Below, piece after piece: positions 61,074-64,000 of a stretch of DNA of 64,000 nt. The notes beneath the pieces were generated by a model that searched no databases, was not told the origin of the DNA, and was given only the letters and a program-made list of their open reading frames with translations. The stretch is from Sugiyamaella lignohabitans (lineage: Eukaryota > Ascomycota > Dipodascomycetes > Dipodascales > Trichomonascaceae). The stretch lies in the NCBI RefSeq assembly GCF_001640025.1, contig NC_031674.1, positions 4,588,001 to 4,652,000 of the forward strand. The letters run 5' to 3'. How positions within the stretch are numbered: the first letter of the stretch is position 1; every line of letters starts with the position of its first letter. The translations under genes were made by a program, and so were the position numbers.

Positions 61074-64000
61074 AATGGTCAAAGAAATTCCTTTAGGCAA
61101 CAATGAAGGGAAAAAAAATGACAATGAGTCCTCAATTGGAGTACTAGCAGAACAAAGTCAGGCAGAGACCGAAATTCGTAATTTAGAATCACAAACAGCT
61201 GATGTAGGAACCAACAGTGGTTCTAATACTAGGGAGCCGGAATTGGCCCGTAAACCAACTGCTAATGCATCGTCTAATACATTTAAAACCAATGATGCTT
61301 ATGATGTAGCAGCTTATGGTGACCAGAAAATGACTAAAATATCTTACTTCGATCCTTTTGGGGTGTTTCCCGAGCTAGAGAGCGACTTACTTGAAAGGCT
61401 TCCGCTAGTGAATCTACATTGGAATCAGTCTGGGGGCCCATTGCGATCCATCCCAAGTCTAGATGTTGAATTAGTAAAAGAATCGTCAGAGAGCTCCCAG
61501 GTAGTGCCTCATCAAATGTTGGGATTATCAGATACCCCTTACTTGAAGCTAATTTTCGTTAAATGCGAGGATAATGATACATATCGCTCGTCTGTGAGGA
61601 GGATGATCAGAGAATGGCTCTCCAAATTAATGTCGGTACGTGATCCGACTGAGTGGTTAATTATACATTACGTTCCAATGGGGTCCAGAGCCTACTCGGG
61701 AAACAGATTTCGATCCGGCGTTTTTGACAAGATCCGTGCTGATTTCAATTCGGGTTCAAAGAAAGACCGTTGCATTCAGATTAGAAAAGATATATCACAG
61801 GCAAGCATTTCCGAAATTGAGGTAATGGAGACTTGGAGCGATACCATGACAAAAATCAAGGATGGGGTTTTGGAAGCATTCACTAGACGGGTAACACTTT
61901 ACCAAGAGGAGGTTGAGAAGTTAGAAGCTAAGAAAACTATAATGGGCTGGAACTATGGAACATTTTTCGTTATGAAAGAAGGACTAGCGTTGTCATTTGA
62001 GAATATCAGCTTGTTCGAAGATGCTTTGTTAGTATATGACCAGTTGGAAGATTCGTTTACTCAATCAATGAACCAAAACAATGCTGCATTCTTCACAAGT
62101 GTTGGATTTGATGAAAATTTAACGGATGAAGGGTCCAAAAATAGGAGCAGTTCTTCTTTACTGCGGCTAGGTGAAGATAAATTAATCCGACATCAAATAA
62201 TGGCGAACACTATTTCGCTCTTTGAATTCCACTGTTATTTATTTGCCCGCCAAGCCAGTTTGCTATTGTACATTTCCAAGGCAAGCTCATCAGCATCTAT
62301 TTCGGCTTTGAAGATAGCTGAATTATATGGAAGACTTCGGTCTTTTATTTCAGAAATTGAGAGTCTTCTTCTTTCAAACAAAAAGAATCGACTGCTCATT
62401 GCAGAATGGTCGTACAATGTTGTCAAACAGTTTCTAAAAGCGAGTGAATCTTTGCCCGAAGGAATCGTTAAGGAGGTGTCTCAAGGGCGCGGTGAGATGT
62501 TAATGATTTGTCGGAAATCGCTTGAGACTCTAGGTGCAGGCCGTAAATTTTACATTGAAGACGTACTGTCAGACGTATCTCTAGATGATTCAGAATCTGA
62601 AACTGAGGATGTCCCATATCTAGATCTTATTATCAACAGAAACGTCGACATAAAACACACCCTAGAGAGTCCAGAGAAGTTTTATTCTAAATATCGAGAG
62701 CTTACGCTAGCAGCTAGAATTCAATTTGATCTAGCTGATAGGGACCGCATTGTTGATCGTCTGTCAGCACAACTGGCATTATTGGACTTTCAGATGAAGG
62801 ACTACGAGGCTACCATGAGAGTATTAGAAAGTATTCCTCGAGTTTACGAGCGCCAAGGCTGGGAACGCATATCTACTTATCTTCTTAGTAAATTAGTAGA
62901 ATCTCTAGAGAAAATTAGAACAGGGGAGAATAGCAATTCAAACAAGGACAAATTATTTACCTATTCACTAGAGCTACTTAAAAGACACCAATACCTAACA
63001 ACACCTGAAGTTGCAACTTTGCTTGGTGGTATCAGCGACCTCTCTAATCAACAAACGATCAGTGCCATCGAAGATAATCTTGATATTTGGGCAGAAACGT
63101 TTGTACCACCTTACATTCATTGTCGCGAGCTCTCTCATGGGACGTACCTGATATACTGTGATGCTAAGTGCCGTTTCAAATTGCAAAACCTGTCGTTCGA
63201 CTACGGAACTATAAGTTTGATAAATGAAAGGAAGGAAAAAATCACATTCCGTATCGAAAACCCATCTTTCGGCTTTGATGGCGTCACTCGTTTAGAGTTC
63301 GAAGGAAATAGATTTATTCAGGGTGCTCTGAGTGTAGAAAGCATCAAGTTTGTTAAGAAAAAACTTAGTCTCATCAAGGACATGACCTTGCCTGAGCTCT
63401 CTGGTTCGAAAACAGTTCAGTTTTATCCTTCTCCTGATGTTCTGTGGGCTTCTCTAAAACTATCAAGTCCATTAGATCTTCTTAAGAAACAAGCTTGCTT
63501 AATTATATATGTTAAGCATGATACCAGTGAGTTAAAGGTACGACTGAGGTCATCCATACCTGAAGTAAAACTCAACCCCTCAGGTGGGAATGCCTTTATT
63601 GTGTCTCAGGAAGATCGACTGTCTTTGCTACAAACTAGGTTTGTGCAGCCTTCTTTCATAATCGATAATATTAAAGCCGATTCAAAGTTACAGGTAAATA
63701 TCCCGTTTACCTTTGAGAACCAAGGTGGTCTGATTGACATAAAAGTGACTATAGATTATACGACAGAACAAGGCACATTTCAGCATTCATTCTCAAGTTC
63801 TCTAAACACAGATTTGGCTATTGATGTAAATGTTTTGGACTTCTTTAGAAGCACAAAGTTGTTTTCAAGATTTTCTGTGTCTTGCAAGGATACAAAAGAA
63901 CCTGTTAGAATTGAAATGGTTGATTTAAGAGAGTCAGATCATTATAATACTTCATCACCGAAACGAACAGAAAATATTGCAGCTTTTCCTGGGAATCCAG
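61074..64000 (+). CDS. TRS130: TRAPP II complex subunit, 5' part
   Basis: The frame runs from ATG 61074 to the window edge without a stop: 975 residues of a protein that should be somewhat longer (family about 1100-1200). A 90-residue low-complexity leader precedes DPFGVFPELESDLLERLPLVNLHWNQSGGPLRSIPSL, the TRAPPC10/Trs130 signature, followed by EWLIIHYVP and KIRADFN. The helical solenoid spans about 270-680. Residues from about 690 on look like the beta-sandwich C-terminal domains (FRIENPSFGFDG, VNIPFTFENQGGLIDIKVTIDY). Trs130 with Trs120 and Trs65 forms the TRAPPII-specific part that activates Ypt31/32 (Rab11) at the late Golgi. No introns are needed in the visible part. Confidence 0.9.

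Noticed and set aside
1..64000. CRISPR arrays, phage, toxin-antitoxin, or bacterial-type operons
   Set aside because: No direct-repeat arrays or polycistronic layout. The window is eukaryotic with monocistronic, intron-bearing genes.

Overview
The window is nuclear chromosomal DNA of a budding yeast (Saccharomycotina). Evidence: compact single-copy genes with clear yeast orthologues (ORC6, DRE2, LRO1, YAK1, CDC34, OPI1, HOF1, FBA1, TRS130), short introns with GTAAGT/GTGAGT donors and a CTAAC branch point only a few bases before the acceptor, and intron-containing tRNA genes. CUG falls on a conserved leucine in YAK1, so the standard code is likely. Introns are fairly frequent (one transporter has four), and DUF1746 (Dsc4), DUF2470 and M20-type beta-ureidopropionase genes are present. 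These features suit an early-branching, Yarrowia/Trichomonascaceae/Dipodascaceae-like yeast better than Saccharomyces. The species assignment is inference.

Layout. 1-11 kb: the 3' end of a BRE4-like membrane protein, ORC6, a beta-ureidopropionase-like hydrolase, VPS71/SWC6, ATE1, DRE2, ATX1 (2 exons) and LRO1. 11-19.5 kb: an Ino2-like bHLH activator, YAK1 (2 exons) and a VAMP7-type R-SNARE. 19.8-28.2 kb: CDC34 (3 exons), peroxisomal ANT1, PQ-loop ANY1, OPI1, MXR2 and an unrecognised small gene. 28.8-29.8 kb: a tRNA cluster with Ser(GCT) and a convergent pair of Arg(TCT), all with introns. 30.8-43.2 kb: a Zn2Cys6 regulator, IZH3, a small two-exon SAP/Ish1-like membrane protein, ARG82/IPK2, RPL38 (2 exons), a DUF2470 membrane protein, a five-exon sugar transporter and a two-exon DSC4-like gene. 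43.3-56 kb: glycogenin, tRNA-Pro(AGG), HOF1, RPL31 (2 exons), an orphan basic protein, FBA1 (3 exons) and a second tRNA-Ser(GCT). 56.3-64 kb: a 1401-residue acidic protein with several SUMO-interaction-like motifs (2 exons), then the 5' part of TRS130.

The most coherent biological theme is lipid and inositol control. An Ino2-type bHLH activator and its presumed repressor OPI1 lie about 12 kb apart. Near-consensus inositol-responsive E-boxes (CATGTGAAAT type) lie upstream of the bHLH gene (shared with LRO1) and of OPI1, and a perfect one lies upstream of the DUF2470 gene. Other lipid-related genes nearby are LRO1, ANY1, ANT1, ARG82 and DSC4-like. I saw no virus, plasmid, CRISPR array, transposon or clearly foreign island. 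The novelty here is in gene structure, promoter motifs and a few unrecognised proteins, not in a new multi-gene system.
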